Source of the DNA: Bryoerythrophyllum caledonicum | Lineage: Eukaryota > Streptophyta > Bryopsida > Pottiales > Pottiaceae | Direction: 5' to 3' | NCBI GenBank assembly: GCA_963971425.1 | Contig: OZ020515.1 | Location: 14,214,291-14,278,290 of the forward strand | DNA: 64,000 nt | Shown here: piece after piece, positions 1-11,590 of the stretch | Layout of the letters: each line of letters starts with the position of its first letter | Position numbering within the stretch: position 1 is the stretch's first letter | The notes under the pieces: model-generated | What the model was told of the DNA's origin: nothing | Database searches by the model: none | Seen by the model: the letters and a program-made list of their open reading frames with translations, nothing else | Translations under genes and position numbers: made by a program

Positions 1-49
1 GCAGAACGTTTAAATTGGCAATAAATACTAGGAAGGGCTGTAATTCATG

Positions 50-378
50 CAAAACCTTTCTAAATGCATGAACTCTAACGTTTCAAGTTTGTTGGTGCCC
101 TTTCTGTGTTCTGGTAAAAGGCCATGTTGTGTGGACGCAGTGGGGCATGTTAGATTCGTCACATGAGCAGAGAAAAACAACCGAAAGCGGTCAACATAGA
201 GACAGCACAATTGGCAGCGTGCCAGTTGTGCTTTATCTTCCTCTTACCACATTCTATTGTCTTTCCTCTACTCATGTGATGAATCTAACATGCCCACACA
301 ACAGGGCCTTTTACTAGAACACAGAAAGGGCACCAACAAACTTGAAACGTTAGAGTTCATGCATCTAGAAAGGATTGC
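50..378. repeat. Long foldback (inverted repeat) in intron of the ExAD-like gene
   Basis: The left arm (about 50-205) and right arm (about 228-378) are reverse complements over roughly 130-150 bp with few mismatches. Both contain GAACTCTAACGTTTCAAG and, nearer the centre, GCACAATTGGCA. The centre of symmetry is near 217, so the arms close almost without a loop. No clear target duplication is visible at the ends. It is either a foldback/MITE-type element or an intronic hairpin that could make double-stranded RNA when the minus-strand gene is transcribed. Confidence 0.75.
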
Positions 379-418
379 ACAAAAACCGGAAAATCAATGA
401 CAAAACACTGTTACTAAC

Positions 419-1584
419 CTTACAGTAACCCTGGTGACAAACGCCGTTGTCACTACACTGATTCACACAAAAGCTCTCCGAGGCGCTCTCACAAAGCGCG
501 CCCCACCGCCCATCGTACTTACAGTCGCACTGCGGATCCTTGGCACGAAACGTGCCCTCACTGACGTCTCTTGCACCCGCGTTGCACCAGCCCTTGTGGC
601 TCTTGTTGCCATAAATGTAGTCCGTATCCGCCCTCGTCCAGTCCACAGTAAACCCATCCTCCCTGCAAAGAATAACATTATAATTAGAATCTGCTTCTAG
701 AAAGCCTTATAATACTCAGCAGATGAGGAAGCTGTGGGTTGTTTACTTAAGATGGAATCCACAGGCTTCGGCGACTGGTCGATCAGGGAACTTGGTGTTG
801 TTGCCGCACAGACAGAAGGATGTGTGCTTCTCACAGAATGCGGGGCACATGGACACCCCCCAGGAACCGAAGGGCTGCGCTTCCGTGACGTCTCTGTTGC
901 ACGCGCGGTGGACCTCTTGTTCGCAGCTTGGTCCTGTACAATTGATTGGTGAGTTTCTTTCTTTGCCAATTGTGGAGTCTCTCTCTCTTTAACCAATGTA
1001 TAGTTTGTTTTTCTCGACTCATGTGATATATATGACACGCATCTCCGCGTCTACATAACATAGCACGTTTAGAATACGAAAAACGGTATCGAAAAACTCA
1101 TAATTCACATCTAGACTGTAGTAGCACCAACCAATTGAATAGGTCATAATCCCACACGCACCTGAGAACCCCAGTTCGCACCGGCATTGCGCAACCTCTC
1201 TGTTGCACATGCCGCGCCAGTTGCACCCCATAACACAGTCCTTCTCCCAAAACTCCTGCCCCATCATAAAACATGAAAAACCTGCAAAATGGTGGAAGAA
1301 CCTAAGAAAGCGAGAGAAAGAGAGTGAAAACTTACTTCGACAACAGAGACTGGAACTGCGAAGTTGCCACATTGTGAGAACCAGCGACCGACTTCGGTTT
1401 TCCAGGTGGCGTTCCGGTACACAATTGCGCCATCCTCGCTCTCACGATCAAAATTTTCGATAGGGTGAAAGACGAGTGCGCCTGGCCCCGCAAAGAAAGT
1501 GGGCGTCACGAAGAAGTGCGTCGCCACAAGGAGAGCAACCAGAGATACTCCCACTTGCCAAGGTGACGCCCGAATCGAACCCAT
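419..1584 (-). CDS. EGF-domain exostosin-family (GT47, ExAD-like) protein, N-terminal part
   Basis: Four exons are visible on the minus strand: 1584-1336, 1255-1162, 933-747 and 662-419, each with GT donors and AG acceptors and compatible phases. The gene runs off the left edge before the catalytic domain. It starts MGSIRASPWQ, followed by a hydrophobic signal-anchor (about residues 11-30), as expected of a Golgi type II protein. Cysteine-rich EGF-like segments follow: CVMGCNWRGMCNREVAQCRC, then FCEKHTSFCLCGNNTKFPDR with PVAEACGF, then CDCKYDGRWGALCE and CVNQCSDNGVCHQGYC. This order (TKYPNRPVAEACGF-like, then an ECDCKYD-like motif, then CVNQC) is that of the plant exostosin-family protein ExAD (Arabidopsis At3g57630), which adds arabinose to extensin glycans. 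The family assignment is strong. The exact sugar activity cannot be inferred because the GT47 domain lies outside the window. Confidence 0.7.
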
Positions 1585-3523
1585 TATTTCATATTCTCCA
1601 TCACCTCAGCAACCAGCGATTGAAAGCTAATTCATGCCCTCAACTCAAATCTGTTGAGAAGAAGGCAAAATTTGGGAGCAGAACATCCGAACGTGACACG
1701 CACGTCTTACGATCCATGACAGACGCAACAAGTGTCGAAATCCGAAGTTCTACAAAATGAGGAGAGCGTGGTTACTAATCTGAAACTGGTAGTTACTCCA
1801 TATGCAAAGCACATGATTCCGCAGCAAATGCTTCAAACGCGAGTGAACCCACGAGATGAAACCGCCATTCGTCTACGAAATTGGAAGCTTCGAGAGCGAG
1901 CGACTATGGAGGTTCTGTTGCGCAGCTGATGATAAAGGTCAATTGTAGATCCCCCTTCGTGCCGCCTCTTCTTACTATTTCAAGCAGTTTAGGAGCATCC
2001 TCTTCCACAGTCTGCGTAAGAGAAGGGCGACACTATTCGAGTGAGCAGCGACATGGTTGCTTGGAGTCTGAGGCTGTGAGGTGCAGGCGTTACTGCAAAG
2101 TGGGGCCATCATTTTCTATAACTGGTCATCTCACAGAGTTCGACAGAAGTCTGCAGCCATGACGCCGATGCGGAAAAACTGTCGCTCACCAGCTGAAGAT
2201 CACAAGAGACTGACGAATTTGTAGAGGTTACTGAGTATTCGTCATGAGAGATTGAGAGGTTCCTGGTCATTTGGCCGGGTAATTTGTATATTTTATCATC
2301 AATGTGAAGGATTGCCAGGTTTTTCATGATTTGGCAACGGAACGTGAGCATTGTATGGTCGTTGCGGTTGCTCACTGATCTCGGAGAGCTTCTTGAGGTG
2401 TCGCAGCTCTTGTTGCATGACCAGCTCGTATTACAGCTGATGTTGAAGTAGCTCGTTCTGCAATTGCAGTAACATGAGCCACATAATGGAGTTATATAGA
2501 GTTATACTGTGACTTTTGACCTCTTTTCCCATTTATCAGCCCTGAATAGTTCTAAGGAAATCCTTCCAAATTATTCTACAAATGACTCTATTTTAAAGAA
2601 GAATTGCAGCACTTTTACAGGAGGGAATCGCAATGATTCCAGGGAGGAAATGTAGCCTATCTTATAACATGACTTAAGCATTGACCAACAAAATTACAAG
2701 TGATGACTCATAAAATTATAAGTGATGTGGTCACCGGCTATCCTCCCTGACATCTAGGAAGGATATAGAAGGGAGGGATTTAGAATCATCCAACCTAAGA
2801 GCAGCTCCATTGCGAGCCCCCATCCCGGCAAGCCTGCCCGGTTTGGGGGGTCTGGGGAGCATGGCTCCTCCACCGCGGGCCCGGGGCACTATAGGCCTCC
2901 ACATGATTTTGGCGTGTTTATAAAAGCGACCGAATAATTTGCTCATATGGCGGCCTCCTGAAAAAGTTCAGCGGGCGCGATCGTAAATAATGATCTTCCA
3001 CGTGGGGCCGCAGACGACGACGCAGCAGTCTCCGGCACCTTCGTGGCTTTCTTCAGGGTTATTATAAACATTTCCAGTTTTGTGGTGGAGGTCCGCAACA
3101 ACTGCGTCACCACCGGCCCCGATTCCAGCGTCTCCACTCGGCCAGATTTCCCCGGTTCCCAGGCCACCGAGTGGAGATGCTCTAAGCAACTGGAAAAGTT
3201 TCGAACTTGGCTGTTCATCCAATGGTTCATAAGAGAGAAGTACTGTTTAATCCCATCCAGAAAACGAGAGCGCTAGTGAAATAGAGTGGTTCAAGGAACA
3301 AAATTCCATGACCATATATGTATTCAGAGAAGCCTTTCAAACCGGAAGAGTCATTGCGAGGAATGCCATTTGATCATTCCAAAGCAAACTCTCTAATCTA
3401 CGCTTTTGATTAAGAATACACCTAAGAACACTCGGTTTTGGACCAGCAAGCTAGCTGACCTACGACGCTGTGCAAACTGTCACTCTCAAAACAGCGAGGT
3501 CAAGCAGAAAAAACAAGGGTGTC
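1585..3523. other. Intergenic region, including a GC-rich block
   Basis: This lies between the upstream side of the ExAD-like gene and the 3' side of the LRB-like gene, both on the minus strand. No convincing coding sequence was found. About 2790-3190 is distinctly GC-rich against AT-rich flanks and has short open frames on both strands without recognisable domains. It could be an old element fragment, but I see no terminal repeats. Confidence 0.5.
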
Positions 3524-3560
3524 GATGACCGTGGGAGGGATTCCTCCCTGGATGGTCATC
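3524..3560. other. Short strong hairpin just downstream of the LRB-like gene
   Basis: GATGACC..GGGAGG pairs with CCTCCC..GGTCATC around a 4-base loop, with a bulge near the middle. It lies about 80-120 bp past the stop codon of the minus-strand LRB-like gene, so it is probably transcribed within the 3' UTR. Function unknown. Confidence 0.5.
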
Positions 3561-3642
3561 GCACAGTGAAAGCTTTTCATCTTTTGAGCTGTTTATTTTT
3601 ACATCTGAAAATGTACAGTTCCTCCAGAGCGCTTGAAAATCA

Positions 3643-6600
3643 TCAGTTCGGTGGCTTCTTGATAGTAAGCTCTGCCCGCAGATGAACAATACCGTCACGA
3701 AAATAGGGGGAGTCCTCAGCAATGAATTCCTGCCACTGCATGCCAAACAAGTTCCGGTACCCTACTGCTTTGCCACCAGTAAATACATAACTCCCTTTGG
3801 ACTTGGGCACGAACTCCCAGTTGGGCTTCATTCTTGCTGCGAACTCGTAGTCGACAGCAAAGCTCACGGAACCTTTTTCCTGTCGAACCAGTGTTCTAGG
3901 ATTAGAATTCAGCACCCCGGATCAATAGTTCACAGATAGAGACCGAGTCAATGAATAAGCGAAGTGGCAGAAACACTAGGACGCACCTAACAACATAAGA
4001 ACTTAACCTAGAAAATTATCCAACTGTCGGAGCAAATGAAATTATTACCTGCATCCCAAGGAAGAGTCCGAAGCATTTGCACTGGCCTTGTTGATCCAGG
4101 TTGCAATGAGCGGACAAGAAGAACCCTTGACCACCCAAATGAAAAGCCTGAGAATAGACGCGTCCTTGAGGATAGAGGGCACGACACTCGTCAATCTTCA
4201 AGTCTAAATAGACTAGGCACTGACACGATGAGTCAAAATCCACCACTTTCACTGGCCTGTACTTGTACGCCCGCTCACAGAAGCGTTTATGCATTGTCTC
4301 CTCCATGGCTAGCTGGCGTTGTCGGTGTGAAGGCTCCGCCTTGAAGAATAGCGCCTCAAGGACCAATCTGGATGCTAGTTCGTGTTCAAAATCAAAACAG
4401 GTCAATACCTTGCGAAGTTTCCTGCTCGACATCATAGGGAACCTGATAAGCCACACAAGCCGAGATCCCAAGACTTCCCGGCGATCCTCAAGTTTATGGT
4501 AATGGTGACGCGACCATCGTAAGGCAAAATCATAAACTGCGTCCTCACTGGCAACTTGTAGATCGTCACTCGCAAGCACTGCTTCCACTCCGGCAAGTGG
4601 TAAGCCCATGACGTCATCAATGAATCTGTCAAAAGAAAACCAAATATTAATTCCAGAGTAGCATCTTTACAGTGAATTCAGAACTTCTAAGCTGTAAAAC
4701 AGGACTCACTACTACTGTGTATCACTGGGCAGTGAACGAATAAATGTATTCGATTGTACTTTACTAGAGAAAAGTGATTTAACTGTGCAGGAGGAATCGA
4801 TATCCAATGAACGAAGTTTCAATAGAATCTGGGACACCAAAACAATGAAATCTAAGGTTCCTCATGAATCACTGATTCATAGAACAAGCAAATAACCAGT
4901 ACAAGCATGAACACCCACCGCGTGATGTCTTTGTAGCGGTTCGCCAGGTAAGTTCTGGCAGCATCCGTCAGAGGCTGAACAGCTTCTGCAAGGAGAATGC
5001 TGGAAGGAAGATCAAGATAGAGTAAAGCAGACTCCGACGTCATGGGCAGGTTCCTGAGCAATCGGCTGCAGTGACGCATACAAGTAGCCACCTCATATTT
5101 ATCAGCCGCCATCAGCACGTCGAGTACAGTGGAGGGGGTATTAGCCTGAACCCTTCCACTATACATAAACTGAAGCAGATCCATCAGTGGCGTTTCCTCT
5201 GCAAATAAAAATCCAGTCCAACGCAGCAATTTCAGGGGCAAACAGTAAATAACTTCATATTTCAGACTGCACCCATCACAGTTGGGAAGCATCCCATTTG
5301 TAAACTAAAGCAATTACGGCCAATCAACAAAGTCATTGGTCGAGAACTTCCACTAAAGTCATTGGTCGCGAGTTCTCACCTGCTTGAGTGATCCGAAGAG
5401 TAACATCGCGTTGCTCAGACTCTCGCATCCCATTAGAAAAGAGCTTCACAGAAAAAATAGAATATGATGATCAGAAAATAAGAGGCACGTCAAGGCTATT
5501 GTACCGTCTTACAGCAGGGAAATGCAGAACGTGATACTCTTTGGTGAATAACACAAAAAGTTCTGGAGTGGAAACCATAGAAACCAGAAACGACATAATT
5601 CATAATAAGAGGTTTGCAAAATAACCTTATAAAAGTAAGGGCTCTTGGCAGCCAAAATGGCAGAACTGATGTGCACTGTCTTGCTCCTCATAACAGAAGC
5701 TGTATCCATGTTCCAAGATCCAGAGGATGTCCCACCGTCCTCCCCTGCAAAGTCTACTCACGCACTAACTCAGTTCATGACAAACATTCCTTGGGCCATA
5801 ATATGCATCCCAAAGGAAATATTCAGGCCTAGTTGTTTTGGAGCTGAAACCATCCAGAGAGCCCTGTCAAGATCTACTAGTCTTCATTACATCCCGAGAA
5901 GGGCTTGCTTACAAGATGGTCGACAAAACCCGATAAAGATAACCAATACTAAGCAAGAAGCACCAAAATCTTATTTTTTCATAAGTACAAAATACGATGT
6001 TTATTTCTCAACCCTAAACATGGACCTTTATATTCATGTAATCATCTGAAAAGTGCCAGATTAGTAGTACACAGTTTTATCACACCAGCGAAGTAAAACT
6101 AGTGAAAGTACAATTGTTACAAATGCAGGAGAGGATAGAGAATTAACCTCCTTGTCCCATAAACATGTTATTAACTCCATATGGCTCTTCCATCATGGCT
6201 ACAGCCTCTTCATCGGCTTCTTGAGGTGCTACATCGTCACCATACATGACCTGTTCCTCTTGTCCTTCTGCTAGTTGAGTTTCCGGAGGATCGCCTAACA
6301 ACTTCGCGACACCTTCCGCAACTGTCATAAGAGTACGTTAGTCACCAGCTACACCATGAAATCAAAGTTGTAAAACAGCACATAAAATTTCCTGGCTTTT
6401 GCATATTCACACTAGAACAATCAAATAAGTGATAGGAAACTAAATTGAAACAGATGAATGAGGAAAGTTTCAATTCAGTCCATTTCTACATGACGGCCGT
6501 GCACTACATACGGATTCATCACCAACGATAGTAATTGCACAACACAAGCCTGATAGGGATTATTTCAGCTACTTCAACGTCACAGCTATCCCACAGCAAA

Positions 6601-7202
6601 ACATCGAGTATACGATAGACTTCTAACATTGAGCCTGCTAAGCTACGACAATGAAGAATATGTCAGAACTAAGCAAGACGAGAAAATCTTCGAGCTGGAA
6701 TCTTCCATTCTGTAAAGTTTACAGCTCCGGAAACGCGAAAAAAACCCTCAATCGTATCATAAGTTCATCTGTAGAAGACGCGCAATAGTCGTCTCAATAT
6801 GAGCAGAGAAAATTGCACTACGCTCAAAAACAGAGGGCACAATTTTCTGCCTACACCGGAAGCATGAGGCTGAATGCGCAGTTTCTTCCGACCTCTAGGT
6901 GAGATAGGACACCTCATACCACCACAAGCCCCACAACATATCCCTTTAAATTCAATAGCCTAACTTCAAAATATCGTGTGCACAAGGAACCAAGCTGCGA
7001 TAAAGTCCAAACCTGCTTCGCAAGTGCGATCAGCACGTCTCCTCTTCTTCTGCCTCGCGCTCGTACCACCGGCATCGTTCTTCTCCGACGCGGCCACGAC
7101 CTCGATCCGGAGCACTCGATCCGAAAAGTTGCTGTCATTAAACGCGAATGTGTACGTCGTTGGCGCTGACATGCCACCACTGCTGCAACCTTCATGATCC
7201 AT
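3643..7202 (-). CDS. LRB/POB1-type BTB-BACK domain protein (complete, 7 exons)
   Basis: The exons are 7202-7013, 6321-6148, 5744-5626, 5443-5380, 5198-4919, 4625-4049 and 3879-3643. All have GT/AG borders and the phases sum to 547 codons (546 aa), close to Arabidopsis POB1/LRB2 (about 560 aa). The start ATG at 7202 gives [10 protein letters not shown], then the family's N-terminal box [17 protein letters not shown], a basic KKRRRAD stretch (likely nuclear signal) and an acidic linker ([13 protein letters not shown]). The BTB domain (about residues 125-230) contains [35 protein letters not shown] and [20 protein letters not shown]. The BACK domain follows ([27 protein letters not shown]). The C-terminal region has [31 protein letters not shown] and [14 protein letters not shown]. 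Family members act as CUL3 E3-ligase substrate adaptors, for example in phytochrome signalling in Arabidopsis. No frame damage is seen. Confidence 0.93.
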
Positions 7203-8040
7203 GCTCTATATCGGCTTTCTTACATCCTCCACATGCGCTTCTAATCCTCTCCTACCACTCCACTCCACCACACGCACCCCGCCCGACCTTCATAAACTCC
7301 GCATCCAAATCTCCTCCACCACGAACCTCGAATCAACTTCTCACCAACCACAACCACCTTAAGTCAATCTCTCCACTCCCCTCAGCGCCCTAACCCTACA
7401 CATTTTGAACCACCTTCAACCAGAAAAAAAACAAACCTTCGCACCACCCGCCCCTCTCACCTACCTACACCAATCAACCAAAAACGAAAGAACTAACCAA
7501 TACGCTCTCCCCACACTCACTCCTCCCAAATTCCACCACAAACGAGCTCCACAACTATCCACTCCTCCGAAAATGCCAGCGACAGAGCCAGCACCTGCTT
7601 GCGATCTCCAACACCGCTTCAAACCCTCACACCACCAAACCCTAATACATCCAAAGCGGCCTGCAATCCTACCCAAACGCCACGACGCGAACCTCTAGAG
7701 GAAGCAGCGGGCGGGGCCGCGGTAGTGGCGCGGGCGGCAACGCGGACACAGAAACGACCGAGAGCCAGCAGACGAGAGGAGCGCGGGCTGAACGTGCGCC
7801 ATAGCCGGCCAAACTCCACAACAACAACAACAACTACAACAAACAAAGCCTCAAACACATCTCGTCTTCACCATTCTTCCCTGTATTCGCCTTTCAAGTG
7901 ATCCACCTCCCAAACCCGTCACGGCGCGCTACCCGAACATCCCAGGCACTCAATCATACGAAATCCCTAGATAGTAGCACCTCACGCATTTGAGTTCGCT
8001 TCCATGATTTTTAAATGTGTCGCGGAGATCGGCGCCCGCG
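7203..8040. promoter_or_regulatory. Upstream/leader region of the LRB-like gene, strongly strand-asymmetric
   Basis: From about 7205 to 7680 the plus strand is almost free of G and very rich in C, so the gene's sense (minus) strand is G-rich and C-poor. An ACAACAACA microsatellite lies at about 7818-7845. I see no confident TATA box. The open frames here are compositional artefacts. Confidence 0.4.
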
Positions 8041-8563
8041 ACGGTGAGCGCGGTCATCAATTGCGGATTTCGTTTCCGTGATTCACGGAAGGCATTTCCA
8101 AAACCGTCACCCTACCACAATCTACCAATCCAAGATTTTTGTTCGTGGTGACGGTTTTCGGTACGAACCCCTGAGTGACGCGGAGATGAGTCACGCATGT
8201 CATCCGTATCGTAGATTTCTCTCCATCACCGGAGGTGGTGCATTTGGGTCCTATCGGGTCTAAGTGCACACGCGGCTTACTGTTCAAACTCAACGACTGC
8301 CGAACGGACTGGCGAATTTGTTGACGAGCGTGGGCCTTCGTTCGTCCGGCGTCATGAATTAGGTTCTTGCAGTTGTCTGTATTCCTGGAGGAGAGGTTGT
8401 TTTTTAATGTTTTAGGGATTTTTTTAATGGCATTAGTGATTCATTTTTAACTCGGCTGTGGGTGTGATTGGCTGGATGTTGTGGGCAGGTGAACAACCTA
8501 CTCCCGGGTTATAGGTGATTGTGAAAAGTTTCAGGGTTTTAGAATTGCAGTTCAATAGGTACT

Positions 8564-8634
8564 CTAACCCTTTAACACTGCGGGATTTTTGGAGACAGTG
8601 TTGTAGAGGCCCATTTTCCGCGTTAAAGGGTTAA
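8564..8634. repeat. 71-bp TTAA-type palindromic mini-element (family B)
   Basis: The left end CTAACCCTTTAACACTGCGG and the right end (reverse complement TTAACCCTTTAACGCGGA) form terminal inverted repeats around a short core. The tetranucleotide TTAA (CTAA on the left) borders it. The ends resemble those of the 519-bp element at 10986-11504. Confidence 0.5.
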
Positions 8635-8740
8635 CTTACTAATCATCTCTCATAATAGTGGATCTTTCCGAGTGTTGCTTTTCAGTATGGTAAGCTGTCC
8701 TATGATTGACAAAAGAAGAGCACTCGAATTTATGTTGAGT

Positions 8741-9020
8741 GAAGTGTTGATTTGAAAGTGCAATAAATCATATAGATTTTTTATGGCTGAGAGCACAACT
8801 ATCTAATCTACTCAAAGAGGGTGATCATTGACAACATTGTTGGTAAAATTCATTGTGAGTAAAAACTTTAAGCATTTGTAGAAGAAGAACTCCGATCCTT
8901 GAGGGGGTTGGAGTGAATAATGTGTCTATTTGTTCCACCACTAAATCCATGTCCACCAAACATAGATTTAGTAATTTAGCATTTGTATATCATATTGTGT
9001 AGCTACAATAAACATATAGT
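8741..9020 (+). repeat. Direct repeat, copy 1 (flanks a TTAA element)
   Basis: It begins GAAGTGTTGATTTGAAAGTG, runs through GAGAGCACAACTATCTAA and TTGTTGGTAAAATTCATTG, and ends near AGTGTAGC-like sequence. It matches 9955-10145 in the same order and orientation, but has an extra internal block of about 90 bp (8880-8975). That block has its own diverged relative at 24284-24369. Confidence 0.7.
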
Positions 9021-9953
9021 TTAACCCCTAAAGAACCATGACCACTTTCACTCTAAAACCAGTCCAAAACTGCCACTGCCAAAAGAGACATGAAAATCAC
9101 ATTTTAAAGCGAATTTTCGGATTTCCAACCGTAAGATCTTAAAATAGACTTATATATAAACATGTTGTTAAATTTTGGTTGCAATCCACCACAGGGATTG
9201 ATAGATTGTAGTGTTTAAAGTCAAAACAATGGTTCATTTTCTTCCCTGCGTTGAGTAGATCAGCAGACTTTGACTTCACTTTGTATCAAATTTTTGCATT
9301 GTACAAGGTCTAAATCTCTTACCATTGTCTTAAGCATGATGTTATTTCCCGACACACCAATTTTTAGAGGTAAAAAAGGGGTGTAGCATATTCATAACAA
9401 GTGTGCAAGGAGTGGAGGTTCAAAAATTGCCATTTCACGTTTTATTTTTTTGTGAACTACGTATCTATTCAAATGATAATCCAAACGGTCAATAAGAAGG
9501 TTTTCACCACATATTGTTGTTGAAAAAATAACAAGTGAAAAATATGAAGATCTCTAGGTTTTATGTAGAAAAGATGAAGTTTTTTTCCCCCATTGCCCGA
9601 CAATGTGTGAAAATGTTTGACTTGGAATAAAATGCCTTTTTACACTAAAGACAAGAATTTTTTTTGAAAATTTCCCGAAAAGGAAATATTCTTTATATGT
9701 GTGAAAAATCTCAATGTCAATAGAAACTTTGTCAAAGTTTTTGGAGGTGCCCGGTGTCCCCACTTTTGGCTTTAAGTGGTACTAACTTTCAAACCACAAA
9801 TCCAAAAAATAAAATAAAAATGTGTCCACGAAGCTCTTATGAGAGGCAATCTAAAATAAAAATTTCAGAGAAAAAGGATTTTTTTTCAAATTTTAGGAAC
9901 CTGCCCAAAATAAGAAATCCCCCCGAAGGAGACTCTGGTCCTTTAGGGGTTAA
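9021..9953. mobile_element. TTAA-flanked 0.93-kb non-autonomous DNA transposon (piggyBac-like, family A)
   Basis: The ends read TTAA-CCCCTAAAGAACC and GGTCCTTTAGGGG-TTAA. TTAA at both borders plus inverted termini starting CCC is the classic signature of piggyBac-type insertion. No coding sequence is present. The interior is shared with 11591-12543 in opposite orientation and with copies near 47.1-48.0, 60.5-61.9 and 63.0-64.0 kb (shared landmarks: TCTTCCCTGCGTTGAGT, GACTTTGACTTCACT, ATCTCTAGGTTTTATGTAGA). Confidence 0.75.
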
Positions 9954-9954
9954 T

Positions 9955-10145
9955 GTAGTGTTGATTTGAAAGTGCTATAAATCATATCTTCTTATGAAGA
10001 TTTTTTTTGGTTGAGAGCACAACTATCTAAACTGCTCAAAGAAGGTGATCATTGTCAACGTTGTTGGTAAAAATTCATTGTGAGTAAAAACTATTAGCAT
10101 TTATAAATCATATAGTGTAGCTACACTAAACATAAATTTTAGTGT
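9955..10145 (+). repeat. Direct repeat, copy 2
   Basis: GTGTTGATTTGAAAGTGC, GAGAGCACAACTATCTAA, GGTGATCATTGTCAACGTTG and AGTGTAGCTACACTAAAC match copy 1 at 8741-9020 at roughly 85-90 percent by eye. The two copies bracket the TTAA element almost exactly. Confidence 0.7.
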
Positions 10146-10985
10146 AGTGTGGGTTTTGGAGGAGACGCTTACTAATTAAATTGTTTGTTAGTGATAGTAA
10201 ATAGTATAACCATTTTAACACAAGTGATTTCAAAGTGATACATTTGAGACAATGACATTCGAATGTTTCTTACATATTTATGTTGAAATATCTAAGAATA
10301 TCTAAGTTTCAAACTCAATTGAACATGTTGCTTGGGCAACAATGATCATTAAATTGGTCAATAAGTTAGTGGAGGATGTGGCATCAATGTCGTTGTTGTT
10401 GATCCATTTGAGAATTGTGCGGCAATGACTTCTAAGTGGTGTATTACATGGGCATCACCAAGACAAATCTCTTGAGTTTCTTTGGAAAATCTCCATTGTG
10501 AAATAATTATGTACAAACGTTACACGCACGTCAAAATGGGAAAGGAGATGAGTGGAACTCTACTTGATGAACTAAGGTAAGCCTCTCCATAACCAACAAA
10601 AACCCATAGCCAAAGCCTATAAAATTGGGGTATATTCAACCCTCTTCCATCCCATTACCACCAATTGAGCTTCAAATGGAGGTTTGCTACTAGTCAAGAC
10701 CCTTACTTTTGGTTGTTGGGTATGGGGGGTTATGGGGGGTACCTACTGCTGGCCGCCCACTAAACATGGTTGCACAATTTGAAAATTCATAACCAATTAT
10801 GTTTCCATTGAAAAAATATAAAATCACTTGGGTTGGAATTGGAATTGAAAAATAATAGTATAATTATCTCCTCTCTCCATATATGCACATTCCTTAACTT
10901 GTCGATTTTAGGGGGGGCTTACTTTACTAGAGCTTATAGAAATTCAAACTAATCTCCTAAATACTGGAAACAATAGTGTGTCAAT
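10146..10985. other. AT-rich intergenic DNA
   Basis: No open reading frame, RNA gene or clear repeat was recognised here apart from short GGGG runs near 10725-10740 (GGTATGGGGGGTTATGGGGG). Confidence 0.5.
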
Positions 10986-11504
10986 TTAACCCTTAAACGA
11001 CGGAGCCTATGACCGTGGCATCAATCTAAATTTTCATCAACTATATGCTCTAGTTTCTCATCAAATATGAGTGGATTTTTTTAAAAAAAAATTCAGAGAT
11101 GAGATCTTATGTCTCAATCATGTTACAAAAATCACAGAATTTTTTTGTGGAAATTTGAATTTATTGTGATTTTTTGAAGAAAAAGTGAAGAAAATTCATA
11201 TTAAATACAAATTATGCTGAAAAATTCTGAAATTTTTACCAAAGGTGGACATTATAGTGACAAAACTTGTGGTGTAAATGAAAGTTCCATGTTTGGCTAA
11301 AATTAGAACCACGGTTATAGGTCCAAGTTTAAATTGCAATAACTTATTCAATTTCACGTATTTTTTTCAATTGCAATAACTTGTTCAATTTCATGTATTT
11401 TTACGTGCAAGGAACTCTCCTTAAAAAAAATTGGATGAAAAAACAGCTGTCCAACAATGTCATCCGATAAGCCAATTTCTGGCTGCTTCGGCGTGTAAGG
11501 TTAA
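10986..11504. mobile_element. TTAA-flanked 0.52-kb element, family B termini
   Basis: The left end is TTAACCCTTAAACGACGG then AGCC. The right end, reverse-complemented, is TTAACCTTACACGCCGAAGC. Imperfect inverted termini bordered by TTAA differ from the CCCCTAAAGG termini of family A. No coding potential. It is probably a second MITE family using the same TTAA target. Confidence 0.5.
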
Positions 11505-11590
11505 ATGAGATGGAGTACTTTGAGTAGACCCCACCCTTTTGAAGTACAATCAGACGTGAAGGATGCGTTAGTGATTTATTGAATTTCACA

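Noticed and set aside
2731..3276. Possible small genes in the GC-rich block
   Set aside because: Open frames on both strands overlap one another and none has a recognisable motif or splice-linked continuation.
7148..7698. Pro/Thr/His-rich plus-strand frames upstream of the LRB-like gene
   Set aside because: A consequence of C/A-rich composition; no start context or homology, and opposite to the host gene.
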